Assembly: GCF_020080835.1 (NCBI RefSeq)
Contig: NC_058161.1
Location: forward strand, 11,473,297-11,537,296
Source of the DNA: Cotesia glomerata
Lineage: Eukaryota; Arthropoda; Insecta; Hymenoptera; Braconidae
DNA: 64,000 nt
Direction: 5' to 3'
Positions 1-11,029 of this stretch are shown piece by piece; the stretch's first letter is position 1, and each line of letters opens with the position of its first letter. A model generated the notes under the pieces. It saw only the letters and a program-made list of their open reading frames with translations. It ran no database searches and had not been told where the DNA came from. Both the position numbers and the translations under genes were made by a program.

Positions 1-1182
1 AAACAGGGTCCTGAAGTATGACACGAAGAACGGTCCGAGGGAGTATGATATTACTGGAGGGGTACCACAAGGTTCAGTTCTAGGCCCGCTCCTGTGGAAC
101 ATTATGTATGACGGTCTATTAAGACGAACTCTGCCAAGAAACGTCAAACTCGTAGCATATGCAGATGACGTAGCCGTAGTGATCGTTGCCAAACACCTTG
201 ACGAGATAAATCATATGTTCGATCTCACTTTTGAGTACGTTAACCGGTAGATGGACGCAGTGAACCTGCAACTGGCGCAACACAAGACTGAGGCAGTACT
301 TATTACCAGCAGAAAAGTGGTAGAGACCATTAAGCTGAAAGTCGGCGAACAAGAAATCACATCACAACCTTATATTCGATATTTGGGAGTGATGCTTGAT
401 GCCCGACTCAACTTCAAGCAGCAAGTGGAACATGTCAGTGCCAAAGCGTCAGTAGTGAGGGCTAGTCATGCACGACTGATGCCGAACGTCGGAGGCCCAA
501 AACAGAGCAGGAGGCTATTATTGTCATCAGTAGTCACATCGGTGCTCACTTACGGAATATCCATTTGGGCCGACGCATTAAAGACGCAAGAATCATGGAG
601 AAAGGCTGGACCAGTATATCGACTGAGTGCCCTACGAGTAGCTAGCGCCTTTCGCACAATATCAGAGGAAGCAGTGTGTGTTATTTCCGGTACTCTGCCT
701 CTCAGAGTCCTAGCTGAGGAAAGACGGAACCTATATCAATGAAAAAGGTCAACCACACTGAGCCCTGAAGAACTTAGAAGGGAAGAACGGCAACACAGCA
801 TCGCAAGATGGCAACAAGACTGGAATGATTCAGAGAAAGGTCGGTCAGTCACGGTGAGATCAACTATTATTTAACGCAGATGTTATCAGGACACGGATGT
901 TACCGGAAGTATCTTCACCGCTTTAAGCACGATGATACCCCAGAGTGCCCGTCCTGTCCAGGGGTCAATGAAGATGCGGAGCATGTTTTATTTGTATGTC
1001 CACGTTTCAACCAACAGCGCGATGAGTTGGGGAAGATTCTGAAAAAGAGAACCCAACCAGAGTCAATAGTAGAAGCAATGTTGTCGTCAGAAGCTGCCTG
1101 GAACGCCACAAGCACTTTTGCTACAAAAGTGCTTACCGAGTTGCGATCCACTGAAAGGAAAAGAGCGAAAGACAGAATCTAG
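1..1182 (+). pseudogene. Waldo-like R1 retrotransposon, copy A: 3' part of ORF2 (RT and C-terminal zinc knuckle), broken
   Basis: This is the 3' third of a non-LTR retrotransposon ORF2, cut off by the window start. It begins inside the reverse transcriptase; the catalytic YADD motif is near base 160 and the GGVPQGSVLGPLLW block lies just upstream. The C-terminal knuckle (880-1182) is C-x2-C-x8-H-x4-C, as in R1-clade proteins. Compared with copy B downstream, it has TAG in place of TGG at 247-249, TGA in place of CGA near 740, and a deletion of about 40 bases near 840 that breaks the frame. It is not functional. Where copy B has a stop at 4242-4244, copy A still has a Glu codon, so the two copies decayed independently. 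Confidence 0.9.
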
Positions 1183-1428
1183 AAGGAAGAAATAACATCT
1201 TAGCCACCAGAAGGAAGAGCGGCAGCTAATTCCTCCCCCCGCGAAGAAATGCCTTACGGCGGTACCATGGGGGATCATGGAGGGTTTAGTGGGTAGGGGC
1301 GTCAGCGTCGAGTTTTAGTATGACGCTGCGTCGAGTCGCCACATATCCAGGCCAAACAGCTATGCCTAGAATCCGTAAAAAGGATTCCCCCCCTAAAAAA
1401 AAAAAAAAAAAAAAAAAAAACACACACA
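1183..1428 (+). mobile_element. 3' UTR, poly(A) and (AC)n tail of copy A
   Basis: About 215 bases of 3' UTR match 4803-5039 of copy B; the shared segments include TTTAGTGGGTAGGGGCG and GTATGACRCTGCGTCGAGTC. The UTR ends in a C-run and a stretch of about 26 A (near 1397-1421), followed by a short (AC)n. Copy B's coding sequence begins directly after this tail. Confidence 0.85.
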
Positions 1429-1827
1429 CCTGAAGATATCATTAAAATTCGTCCGGCCTACAGAGGTACTCAAACTGCTTCGGTACGATTGCCAGCAGCA
1501 ATAGTGCAGAAGATACTCGGAAAGACAGGCAAAATAAGGATTGGCTGGGTAAATTGCCATGTCAGAGCAGTTAAGACACCACTACGATGCTATAAGTGCT
1601 GGCACTTTGGGCACACTACTGCCCAATGTAAAAGCGAAGCCGACCGATCTGGGCTTTGCATCAAATGTGAGCAAACAGGTCATCAAGCTGCTCAATGCCC
1701 AAATAAAGTGAAATGTGCGTTATGTGCGGAAAAAACTGGCTCTCAGGACACTGCTCACCGGTCTGGTTCTGGCCGATGCCCAGTCTTCCAAGAAGCACTC
1801 CAGAAGCTGACAAATAAACGAACATGA
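1429..1827 (+). pseudogene. Waldo-like retrotransposon copy B, ORF1 (gag-like), 5'-truncated
   Basis: This is the C-terminal part of the nucleic-acid-binding ORF1 protein. The reading frame is open from the (AC)n junction to TGA at 1825-1827 without its natural start. It contains three zinc knuckles: two of the form C-x2-C-x4-H-x4-C (CYKCWHFGHTTAQC and CIKCEQTGHQAAQC) and one degenerate C-x2-C-x10-H-x6-C. The number and type fit R1-clade ORF1 proteins, which bind the element RNA. The stop overlaps the ORF2 start as ATGA (1824-1827). The N-terminal half is absent, so the insertion is 5'-truncated, as is common in target-primed reverse transcription. Confidence 0.88.
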
Positions 1828-4802
1828 GGATACTGCAGCTTAACATCAATCACTGCGAAGCTGCGCATGACCTGCTTATGCAGACAGTACGGGAATTAAA
1901 GCTCGACGTTGTGCTTTTATCGGAGCCATATAAACATTTAGCTGGACAACCTTGGGAGACGGATATCACCACGAAAGCTGTGATCTGGGCTTGTGGTAAG
2001 CTCCCTTTCCAGAGTGTAGCTACCAATGGCAGCGCTGGCTTTGTAGCAGCAACAGTAGATGGCATCCGTTTTTACAGCTGCTACGCACCACCTAGCCTCT
2101 CAATTGCTGAGTTTACTGACTTCTTGGATCGACTGACCGAGGACGCGAAGCAACATCATCCAGTGGCGATAGCCGGGGACTTTAACGCCTGGGCAGTGGA
2201 CTGGGGCAGTAAGCAGACTAATGCACGAGGAAGAGAGCTGCTAGAAGCTCTTTCTACACTAGATGTAATCTTGCTCAACAGTGGTGACTCGCCGACCTAC
2301 ATTAAAGGTGACGCAAGCTCGATTGTAGACGTCACTTTTGTCAGTACCAGCCTTGCTAAAGGTAACTCTAACTGGAAGGTACTGGACATCTACACTGCCA
2401 GTGACCATCATGCGATACTCTGGGAAACGTCAAACGACCAGAACCTCAGGGGGCCTATCAAGCAATTTAACACCGTCGGTTGGAAGGTGAAATCTTTTGA
2501 CCCAGAAGTATTGTTAACAGCCCTCGATAGTGATCCGATAGAGACTGGATGTGCAGAAGAACATACTAAGGCCCTGATGATGCGAGTAACACAAGCTTGT
2601 GATGCCAGTATGCCTCGAAAACGTGTTATGAATTCAAGACCTGCGGTACACTGGTGGAATGATCATATCAGCAACCTCCGTAAAAAGTGTCATCGAAAGA
2701 GAAGAATATCTCAGCGTGGCTATCAACGACCTAACTCTGCAGTGCTGATCGCAGAGTACAAAAAAGCTCGTCGTGAACTTAATAAGGCCATAAAAAATAG
2801 CAAAGGAAGATGCTGGAAAGAGCTCATATACGAGGTCGACAAAGACGTGTGGGGTCGGCCGTATAAGGTGGTCATGACGCACCTGAAGAAACAACAAATG
2901 CCGTCACCTACGTGTCCCTAACTCCTTCAGAAAATCGTCACTGCGCTGTTTCCACAGCAACACAGTCTCAATTATCAGTCAACGCAAGGTGAACTGGACG
3001 ACATTCCACCTGTCACTGAAGAAGAATTGTTGGAGGCCTGTAACCGCGTCGGGAATAATAAAGCACCGGGATTGAACGGAATCCCTAATATTGCCTTGAA
3101 AACATCTATTAGAGCAGCGCCAGTGTTATTTCTCGACGTCTACAACATCTGCTTGAAGGAAGGGATTTTTCCTCGGAAGTGGAAACAACAACGGCTGGTA
3201 CTACTTCCTAAAGGGAAAAAGCCACCGGAAGAACCGTTATCTTATCGTCCACTCTGCATGCTGGATACAGCCGGTAAGATACTAGAACGTATAATCCACC
3301 AAAGGATAGAAGCATTTGTCGATCCACTCTTAGCAGACAATCAGTACGGATTCCGGAAAGGACGATCAACCCTGGACGCGATCAACCTGGTTGTCGGTAT
3401 AGCCAAAGACGCAATCGCCGGTACCAGATGGAAGGGGGGAACGAAAAAATATTGCCTGGTGGCAACTTTAGACATAAAAAATGCCTTCAACTCCGCCAAC
3501 TGGGATTGCATCATGCAAGCTCTTCAAGAGATGAACGTACCAGGATACCTACGAAGGATAGTCGCTAGCTACTTCACAGATAGAGTCCTGAGATATGACA
3601 CGAAGAATGGTCCAAAGGAGTATGATGTTACTGGAGGTGTACCGCAGGGTTCTGTTCTCGGTCCACTTCTTTGGAATGTCATGTACAACGGATTGCTGAG
3701 ACTGAAACTACCAAGAAATGTCAAACTGGTAGCGTACGCGGACGACGTAGCCGTAGTAATCGTCGCCAAGCATCTTGATGAGATAAAACATATGTTCGCT
3801 ATCACCTTTGAGCGAATTAACCAGTGGATGGACACAGTAAATCTACAACTGGCTAAACAGAAGACCGAGGCTGTACTTATCACTAGCAGAAAAGTGGTGG
3901 AAACGATCAATCTAAACGTCGGAGACCAAGAAATCACATCCCAACCATTCATTCGATATCTGGGAGTGGTGCTCGATGCCCGACTTAACTTCAAACAACA
4001 AGTTGAACACGTGACCGCCAAAGCATTAGCAGTAGTAACTAACCTAGTACGATTGATGCCCAACATCGGTGGCCCGAAGCAGACAAGGAGGTCATTGCTA
4101 TCATCAGTAGTTACATCGGTCCTCACATATGGTATATCCATTTGGGCCGACGCACTTGAGATCCAAAAATCATGGAGGAAAGCATGTCCAGTTTACCGAC
4201 TGAGCGCGCTAAGAGTAGCCAGCGCCTTTCGAACAATATCATAGGAAGCAGTGTGTGTTATTTCCGGAACTTTGCCGCTCAGAGTCCTAGCTGAGGAAAG
4301 ACGGAACCTTTATCAACGAAAGAGGACAACCACACTAAGTGCCGAGGAACTCAGAGCTAAAGAACGGCAGAACAGCATCGCACGATGGCAATCGCAATGG
4401 GACGCCGCGACAACAGGGAGATGGACACACCGTCTCATACCGAAGATCGACGTTTGGCTAAACCGAAGTCATGGCGAGGTCAATTACTATCTGACGCAGT
4501 TGTTGTCAGGACATGGATGTTTTCGGACGTATCTTCACCGCTTCAAGCATGATGATTCACCGGAGTGCCCGCCCTGCCCAGGAATCAATGAAGACGCGGA
4601 GCACGTTTTCTTTGAGTGCCCACGATTTTACCCACAGCGAGATGAGCTGGAGATGATCCTAAAGAAGAAAATCCAACCAGAGACAATAGTAGAAGCAATG
4701 TTGTCATCAAGAGCCTCCTGGAACGCCATCAGCATATTTGCAACAGAAGTCCTCATAGACTTGCGTTTCATCGAAAGAAGAAGAGCAAATGACAACAACT
4801 AG
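1824..4802 (+). pseudogene. Waldo-like retrotransposon copy B, ORF2: endonuclease, reverse transcriptase, zinc knuckle; two premature stops
   Basis: The protein spans 993 codons, the usual length for R1-clade ORF2. The order is apurinic-type endonuclease (residues ~1-230; NINH, SEPY, GDFNAW and SDHH motifs), reverse transcriptase (~400-720; YADD near residue 638), then a C-terminal CCHC knuckle (CPPC...H...C). There is no RNase H domain, as expected for R1. The frame never shifts; it is broken only by TAA at 2919-2921 and TAG at 4242-4244, so the copy is young or recently inactivated. RT similarity to copy A is high. The clade assignment rests on domain order and target site; no phylogeny was run. 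Confidence 0.93.
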
Positions 4803-5047
4803 AAGAAAGGTAAAATAACACCTTAGCTACCAGAAGAAAGAGCAGTAGCTAGATCCTCCCCTCACGAAGTAATGCCTAACGGCGGTTTCCATGAGGGATT
4901 AGGGGAAAGAGGAAAAGAGGTTTAGGGTTTAGTGGGTAGGGGCGTTAGCGTCGAGTTTTAGTATGACACTGCGTCGAGTCACCACATATCCAGGCCAAAC
5001 AAATATGCCTAGAATCCGTAAAAAAGATTCCCCCCCTTAAAAAAAAA
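4803..5047 (+). mobile_element. 3' UTR and short A tail of copy B
   Basis: This stretch is homologous to 1183-1421. It ends in CCCCCC, TT and a short A run, then passes directly into (AC)n and ACAT repeats. Confidence 0.85.
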
Positions 5048-5077
5048 CACACACACACACACACATACATACATACA
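5047..5077 (+). repeat. (AC)n-(ACAT)n microsatellite at the retrotransposon 3' junction
   Basis: About ten AC units are followed by ACAT units. This matches the ACAY target of Waldo-type R1 elements. The flank beyond it is the centre of the dispersed foldback repeat described at 61640-63025. Confidence 0.9.
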
Positions 5078-5220
5078 CCATCGCGGGAATAGTTAGGGAA
5101 GCTTCCTAGGACCTCGAAACGTCGAGATTCGATGAAAACTCGATTTTCGTAAAACGGGGTGAAAACAACAACTTCCCAATTTTTGAAAATCTTCGATTTT
5201 CTTGGCGGGAAGTTAAAAAA
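5078..5220 (+). repeat. Fragment of dispersed foldback repeat (centre segment)
   Basis: It carries the recurrent CACCATCGCGGGAATAG, GGAAGCTTCCTAGGACCTCG and GGGAAGTTAAAAA blocks also seen at 15775, 54745 and, reversed, 9900-10540 and 63026. No coding potential is evident. Confidence 0.75.
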
Positions 5221-5980
5221 AAAATATTCGATAAATTTTATTTTTTGTACAATTACAATATGCTTTCCAGTTAACCAATCAGAGTCTTGATACATATGAT
5301 ACATTGTTCTCCGTGAATCCAAACATGCAGAAAAAAAATTGAGTGGAACTGCTTGCTGTCCACAAAAAGTTTACCTAGCTTTCGCATATTTATGTAATAT
5401 AATTTAATTAATGTTGCAATATACCTTGCCCAGATAGTATTAATAATTAATGATTTAAAATAAGAAGAAAGTTAACAAATAATAAAAGGTTATGTTATGT
5501 TTAGATGTATCTCGACCAAAGCGCGATCGATATGCTGTCTGGTGGACTTAATGTGTTCAGCGGTAATGTGTCGTCACAAAATAAAATATTTATTCTTTCA
5601 ATAACATATACAAAGAAGGATTCGTTTGAATCAAGAAAAAAAAATTTTATTATTGTTTTTTTATATCATCTCAAAAAAATTAAGTCTTCCTGAAAGAAAT
5701 TTTTTCCTTGATTCAAGAAATCTTTCCTGATTTAAGAAAGTTTAGTTTCTTCCTTCGAATAATATTTTATCTTAGTTGAAGTAAATTTTTTAATCACAAA
5801 AAAATTTATCTTTTAATCTGATTAATTTTCGATTTTAGTTCGTTAGATTTTTTCGCACCCAATTATATTAAATTAAAATTTTCAAAAAATATAATATTAC
5901 TTTTATAAGTTTGAATTAATTGTTAAATAATGTAATTGATGATAATCAAATCATAATTATTTTTCGGATCGAACCATGCT
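5221..5980. other. AT-rich spacer, no gene seen
   Basis: No supportable gene. At 5625-5765 there are imperfect palindromic copies of TTGATTCAAGAAA, the motif of the small palindromic MITEs at 56075 and 60854, so this may be a degraded member of that family. Confidence 0.4.
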
Positions 5981-6912
5981 CAGTAAAAAATATTGTGTCA
6001 AATTAACACAATTCTTCTGTTAAGTATGGCACACGCAAAATTTATGTTAAATTTTTACAAAAAAAAATATATCAAATTTTTAACACAAATTTTGTGTTAA
6101 AATACTGTCACTAAAAGAAAATAAATGACCTAACACAATTGAATTGTCAATAGAAACACAAACTAAGTGCTAATTAACTGAAATTTGCATCTTTTTAATA
6201 ATTAATTTTAATACGGCTTCTGAATGAAAACGAGATTCCGGTAAATAGTTTTAAGGAAAGAAACTCACGATGTTTATTTGCAAATTATTTCATTACACAT
6301 TTTTATTCATTCCAACCAGATAAAGAAAATAAATCAAGTACAAATAGTTAATATATTTGTTTTAAATTAAATTTTATATTATTTTCAAAAAAATAATAAT
6401 AAATTGTCTAACGATTATCTCTTTTTGTTTATTTTAATGAATATGACTCAAATAAATTTTTTTATTTAAATAAAATAATCGTGTGGAAATTTGAGGTTAT
6501 ATAAATAAATCATAATGTATTAATTACTGTAAGTTACAGCTTGATATTTTAAATTTTTGTTATTAGAAATGAACTTCGCGATTTTATTAAAATAAAATCT
6601 TTTTTTAAACGATATTATTATAATAATACGTTGATAACAAAAACAAACATGAATTATCTCACTGTAACTACTAATGTAGCGCTTTGCTGTGTGAACCGAA
6701 GAAAGAGAGCGTCAATACACAAACTTTTTATTGCTGTTGACATTTCAACACAAAATTTATAATGATTTTTAAGTATCACAGAAAAAGTGTTACGAAAGAC
6801 TAAATAACACATTTATTTTTTTTATGTTAAAAAAGTGAGTAACACAAAAAAATCAACACAATTATTTTGAAAACAAACCGTATTCAGCACTAATACATAA
6901 AATTTTTTACTG
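5981..6912. mobile_element. TIR element (MITE-like), ends CAGTAAAAAAT
   Basis: The left end, CAGTAAAAAATATTGTGTCA, and the right end, reading inward CAGTAAAAAATTTTATGTAT, form terminal inverted repeats. Subterminal copies of AACACAA/TTGTGTT recur on both sides. It has no ORF and is about 0.93 kb, so it is probably a non-autonomous DNA transposon. Confidence 0.65.
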
Positions 6913-7295
6913 TGTGCGTTTGAATTAAATCTTGTGAAGTGGCTTTTAAAGTAGTCGAGTTATTCCGACCTAGTACTAAAAAAAGTGTCATAATTTTGTA
7001 ACTGTATATGGCCTATAAGTATTGTTACCGATAATTATAAAAGATATTCCCAGAAATTAAAAAATTATAGATGAAAATCCCATGATTTGGAATAATCGTT
7101 TTTATAATCCCGAAAAAATAAAAAAACACAACTATTTTTTTCTAAGTTAGTTTTTCTTTCATCAACGCTTGTGAATAAATGCAAGTAAATATTTGCGTTT
7201 TCGCATATCACTAGTAAATGATTTTGGGAAAATTGATTCTGGATACTTCTGGTTTATTTTTTTTTTATTCTCTTTTCTATCTTAAGCACAATTAA

Positions 7296-7753
7296 CCCTT
7301 CAGCACTCTCGCAAAACGATTTACTATCATTACTCGCGCGATGAGAAAAACTCTCACGCCTTTTGTGGAAGCGCACGCATGCTTATAGCCCCTTTAATTT
7401 AAAAAATCTCAAACAAGATAAATTTTTTAAAATAAAAAAAAATTTACTTATTTAATAATAATACATCCAAACACAAATGCACTCTTACGGGAACCTCCGA
7501 ACTGTACCGATTTTTTAAATTCTGACCCCTCTACTTTACTATTGCGATGAGAAAATATCTCATAGAGTTAATGAAATTTATTTTATTTTTTTATAGTATA
7601 GAACAATTTAAATAATAATATTGCAATCTGAAATAATATTAATTTTTTGGCAGATAGAAAAAAAATCACATAGTCATTCCATTTGAAATTTGAAAGAAAA
7701 TTTGAGTTATTGATGAGCGTGAGAGAAAATCTCATAGCGAGAGTGCTGAAGGG
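7296..7753. mobile_element. piggyBac-like MITE with TTAA target duplication
   Basis: TTAA at 7292-7295 and 7754-7757 flanks inverted ends CCCTTCAGCACTCTCGC and its reverse complement. Internal short palindromes of the type ATGAGAAAA...CTCATAG recur. The 458 bp contain no coding sequence. TTAA plus CCC ends fit the piggyBac type. A 108-bp relative is at 38864-38971. Confidence 0.85.
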
Positions 7754-7757
7754 TTAA

Positions 7758-9118
7758 GAAAATTTTCTTCGATAATTTCTTACTATACTTCAAAATATTT
7801 ATACCAAGAACTCAGCTTTTTGATTTTCTTTCACTGCAGTACTTTTTTTTGATTAATTTTCTTATCAGTTCTATCGAAAAAATTAAAAAATTCTGTGTGT
7901 TTATCACTTGAATTTCAAGCAAATTCATTTTATTCCTTTCACTCTCAGAGTTTCAACATATTATAGAAGCAGGCAGTACTTTTTACCGCAATGCAGAGCA
8001 TTGCATTCAAGTAACTCAGTGCGAGACTCCTCATTTTCATAGGACAGAATATAGAACTGAAGATGGATAATCGTCTACAGTATGTAGTATAACATAAGGT
8101 TAAATCAAGATTCACCCGCTGTTTCCTTTTCATTAATTAAAAATCGATGCACGCTTTGCACTATTATAATTCGTATGATTATAGAAATGATGAATACAAA
8201 TGATTAATTTCCATACACAATTGATAATGTTAATTGGAGAATTAAATAAAGTAAAATTTATAAAACTCATATTTACAAATATCATAAATGAAGTTTAGCT
8301 CAATTAATTCATTGGCTTAAATAAGTGGGTCGATATATGATTACAAAACTATAAAAAATCTATAATAACACAAAAAAATCCATGTGGTTAGCCTTACATA
8401 AAAAAAAAAATTTTAATCTTATATACACATAAAAAAACTATTAATAAGTTGAATTCTGAAAACGTGTATTGCTGATTTGAACTTTTCAAACTATTCACCG
8501 CAATTTCATTAACTAAACGATTCTTCTTAACTTTAAACTCGTTTAAGATGATTACTTAAAAGAATAAGTGTACGGAGTTTAATTACGAACTATTAAAAAT
8601 AATAGACGCAATTTCTACTTAAGTATGATATTATTGAGTATGATAGAATGCGAGTTTTGGCTAACAAATAATTTTATTATCATCTTTAGCAAACATTTTT
8701 TCAAAATAGGATATCTGATTCATTCGAAAACTATTTGAGTAATAAAACTCACAAAAATGGCTTTTTTCACTATTGCATGTTTCAAGCTCAAAGCTTGACA
8801 ACAATAATAAACTATTGCCCAAACTTTGAAAATCAATATGTCAATATGTGTAAATAGATATTTTCTGTACATGTGTGCAAATATAGAGATTCCAACAGGT
8901 TTCAAAAGTGAGATTGCGAATCTGAAATTATGGCTCATTTTCAAGAAGACCGCATATATTGTGTGCGAGATTTTGTTAACAACATATCATACAATCACAA
9001 ATAAATAAAATACTCATGAAGTCCACCAGGATTTTCACTTTTGGAACATATACTATATTGAACTATATTTTTTGTGACATGAAAAATGGAGTTAAGATTA
9101 GAAAAAAAAAAAAAATTA
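7758..9118. other. AT-rich spacer, no gene seen
   Basis: Only short chance reading frames without recognisable motifs are present. The smaller gap 6913-7291 is likewise empty. Confidence 0.5.
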
Positions 9119-10006
9119 GGAAAACGGTTGACCCTGAAGGCCATCCCTGCAACTTCCCGCTAATTCCAAACCTGCACTGAAAAAAAAGTTTTCTGCTCAG
9201 CACGATCTACTGTATAGTAAGAGTGAATCGTCACCGGTACGATCCGTAGAAGCTACGAGTAGCAGTCTAGATAGTGACCGTCACGATCTATTCGGTGCCA
9301 TTCACGAAACGTATTGCTACCGTTAGTATACAGTTTTCCTAACCTCACTCTCCTCAAAATAGTAAAGTGTAGAACGTGACAGTAGTGATCTCGAATCGTG
9401 CGGAGAAGAAAACTTTTTTTTCTGTGTGGATGCTTAAAATTGCACTTATGACGTTTTTGAGCTCTTCGAGCTAATAAATACAATTTCTGTGTTATTTTGA
9501 GCTCTCCGAGCTCAAAAAAATAGCTTTTGTGTGCTTTTGAGCTCAAAAGTTTGATAGAAGTTTGATAAAACACTATTTTTTGAGTTTTCAAACTGCAATA
9601 ACTTTTGAATGAATGAATCGATTTTCTTGCGGTTGGCGGCATTTGACGCAGTTTTTTGAGCATCATAAAAGATCTTCAAGTTTTAATTTATAAAACTAGA
9701 AAATTTGGAGTATTTCCAAGGAAACACTTTTTTCAGTTTTATTTCTTGCACAATATCTCTCGAACGAATCAACCGATTTTGACCGGATTAGCGGCAATTG
9801 ACGTGGTTTTTCAAGGTTAAAAGCTGATTAGTTTTTGGAGTTGATCGATAGAGCCGTTTGAAAGTTATTTCAAAAAAACCACTTTCTAAAAAAATTTTTT
9901 TTTTAAGCTAAGAAAATCGAAGATTTTCAAAAATCGAGAAGTTATTGGTTTTAACGCGTATTTCGAAAATCGAGTTTTCATCAGATCTCGATGTTTCGAG
10001 GTCCTA
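9119..10006 (+). repeat. Dispersed foldback repeat: left arm and part of centre, interrupted by two MITEs
   Basis: It begins with the recurrent AACGGTTGACCCTGAAGG / CTTCCCGCTAATTCC blocks, runs through the GAGCTC-rich palindromic stretch (9460-9550), and ends with GATGTTTCGAGGTCCTA. It continues at 10497 after the insertion at 10007-10494. Homologous arms are at 61640-62110 and, inverted, 62480-63025. Confidence 0.75.
9175..9428. mobile_element. MITE family 'CACTGAAAAAA', copy 1
   Basis: A 254-bp element with ends CACTGAAAAAAAAGTTTTCT and the inverse. It is very similar to 53214-53465. The interior is less AT-rich than its surroundings and has small palindromes (TACTGTATAGTA, GATCGTGAC-type). 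It has no ORF. Confidence 0.85.
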
Positions 10007-10494
10007 AACTGAGAAAAAAGTGCATAGTTAACTGAATTATAACATCACAATTATGAAAATATAGTTTTCTGAACTTTTTTTTTGTAGTTACTCAAACTAT
10101 GCATTAGTTTAAGTAACTATTGATAAATAGTTATATCGACTATATTTTAATTAATATGTTTTTGTTATCGCGTTAAACAAAAAGTTATTAGGTGACTGAA
10201 AGATTTTTACGGACGACGTCTCAGATAGCTAAACTGGAAGAGCCCTTAGTGCGTAACCAAAAGATCCGAGTTCGATTCCCGGTCCGAGCTATCCGAATTA
10301 TTTTTTCTGTTTTCTGAGTTAAAGTTAATCAAGATGGCTATTAAGCTGATTTTTAACTGAAAATAGTTCAAGTAACTATCTATTGGGGTTCAATATAATA
10401 AATAATGTTAGGTACAATAACTGCAATTAAATAGTGATGATGCTATTTAACTAGATTTTCCTAGTTCAGTTGACCATATTTTTCTCTCAGTGTA
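10007..10494. mobile_element. TIR element carrying an internal tRNA-like sequence (element M1)
   Basis: It is inserted at a TA inside the dispersed repeat: the uninterrupted repeat reads GGTCCTAGGAAGC, and here it is split as GGTCCTA...TAGGAAGC. Imperfect terminal inverted repeats of about 30 bp are present (ACTGAGAAAAAAGTGCATAG against CACTGAGAGAAAAATATGG). No protein is encoded. The tRNA-like core lies slightly right of the middle. Confidence 0.8.
10218..10290 (+). other. tRNA-like sequence inside M1
   Basis: An A-box-like TAGCTAAACTGGAAGAG and a B-box GAGTTCGATTCCC are spaced as in a tRNA. The T-arm stem has one mismatch, and the acceptor and anticodon stems do not pair well, so this is tRNA-derived but not a functional tRNA. 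Upstream, TTATTAGGTGACTGA (10185-10199) is shared exactly with 55493-55507. Confidence 0.75.
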
Positions 10495-10496
10495 TA

Positions 10497-10536
10497 GGAA
10501 GCTTCCCTAAATGTTTTCGCGATGAAGTCCGTATGT

Positions 10537-10624
<88 letters not shown>

Positions 10625-10625
10625 A
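10497..10625 (+). repeat. Dispersed repeat centre with expanded (GT)n
   Basis: This continues the host repeat of M1: GGAAGCTTCCCTAAAT, then GCGATGAAGTCCGTATGTG, then about 35 GT units (10537-10612) and TATGTGTATGTAT. It is the reverse-strand form of the ACAY tract. Confidence 0.85.
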
Positions 10626-10794
10626 TCAAATTTTTTTCTTCTTTATTTCATTTACTGTAAGAAAATCATGACCCGAGTTTAATGAATTAAATTTTTAAAT
10701 AGTTTCACGGAATTATCAATTTATTACTCTACACGGAGGGAAAGATATGTTTGGAAAATCAGAAAAGTGCACGTCTTATAACGCTCATTTATCA

Positions 10795-10985
10795 CAAAAA
10801 AATCTGGAAAATGGTTGATCCTAAAGGCCATCCCTGCAACTTCCGCTAATTCCATATCTAAGCGCTTAAAATTGCACTTATGAGGTTTTTGAGCTCTTCA
10901 AGTCAAAAGTCTGATAAAAGTTTCAAAGAACACTATTTTTTGAACTTTCGAAGTGCAATAACTCTTGAATGAATTAAGAACGAAT
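10795..10985 (+). repeat. Dispersed foldback repeat, left-arm fragment
   Basis: GGTTGATCCTAAAGGCCATC, CTTCCGCTAATTCCATA and the GAGCTCTTCAAG/AAAGTCTGATAAAAG blocks match 9119 and 61650. Confidence 0.7.
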
Positions 10986-11029
10986 AATCGAAACTTTTAT
11001 CAGGCATGTATATATATATATATATATAT

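Noticed and set aside
10470..10682. 70-codon frame with a Val-Cys run
   Set aside because: It is a translation of the (GT)n microsatellite inside the dispersed repeat.
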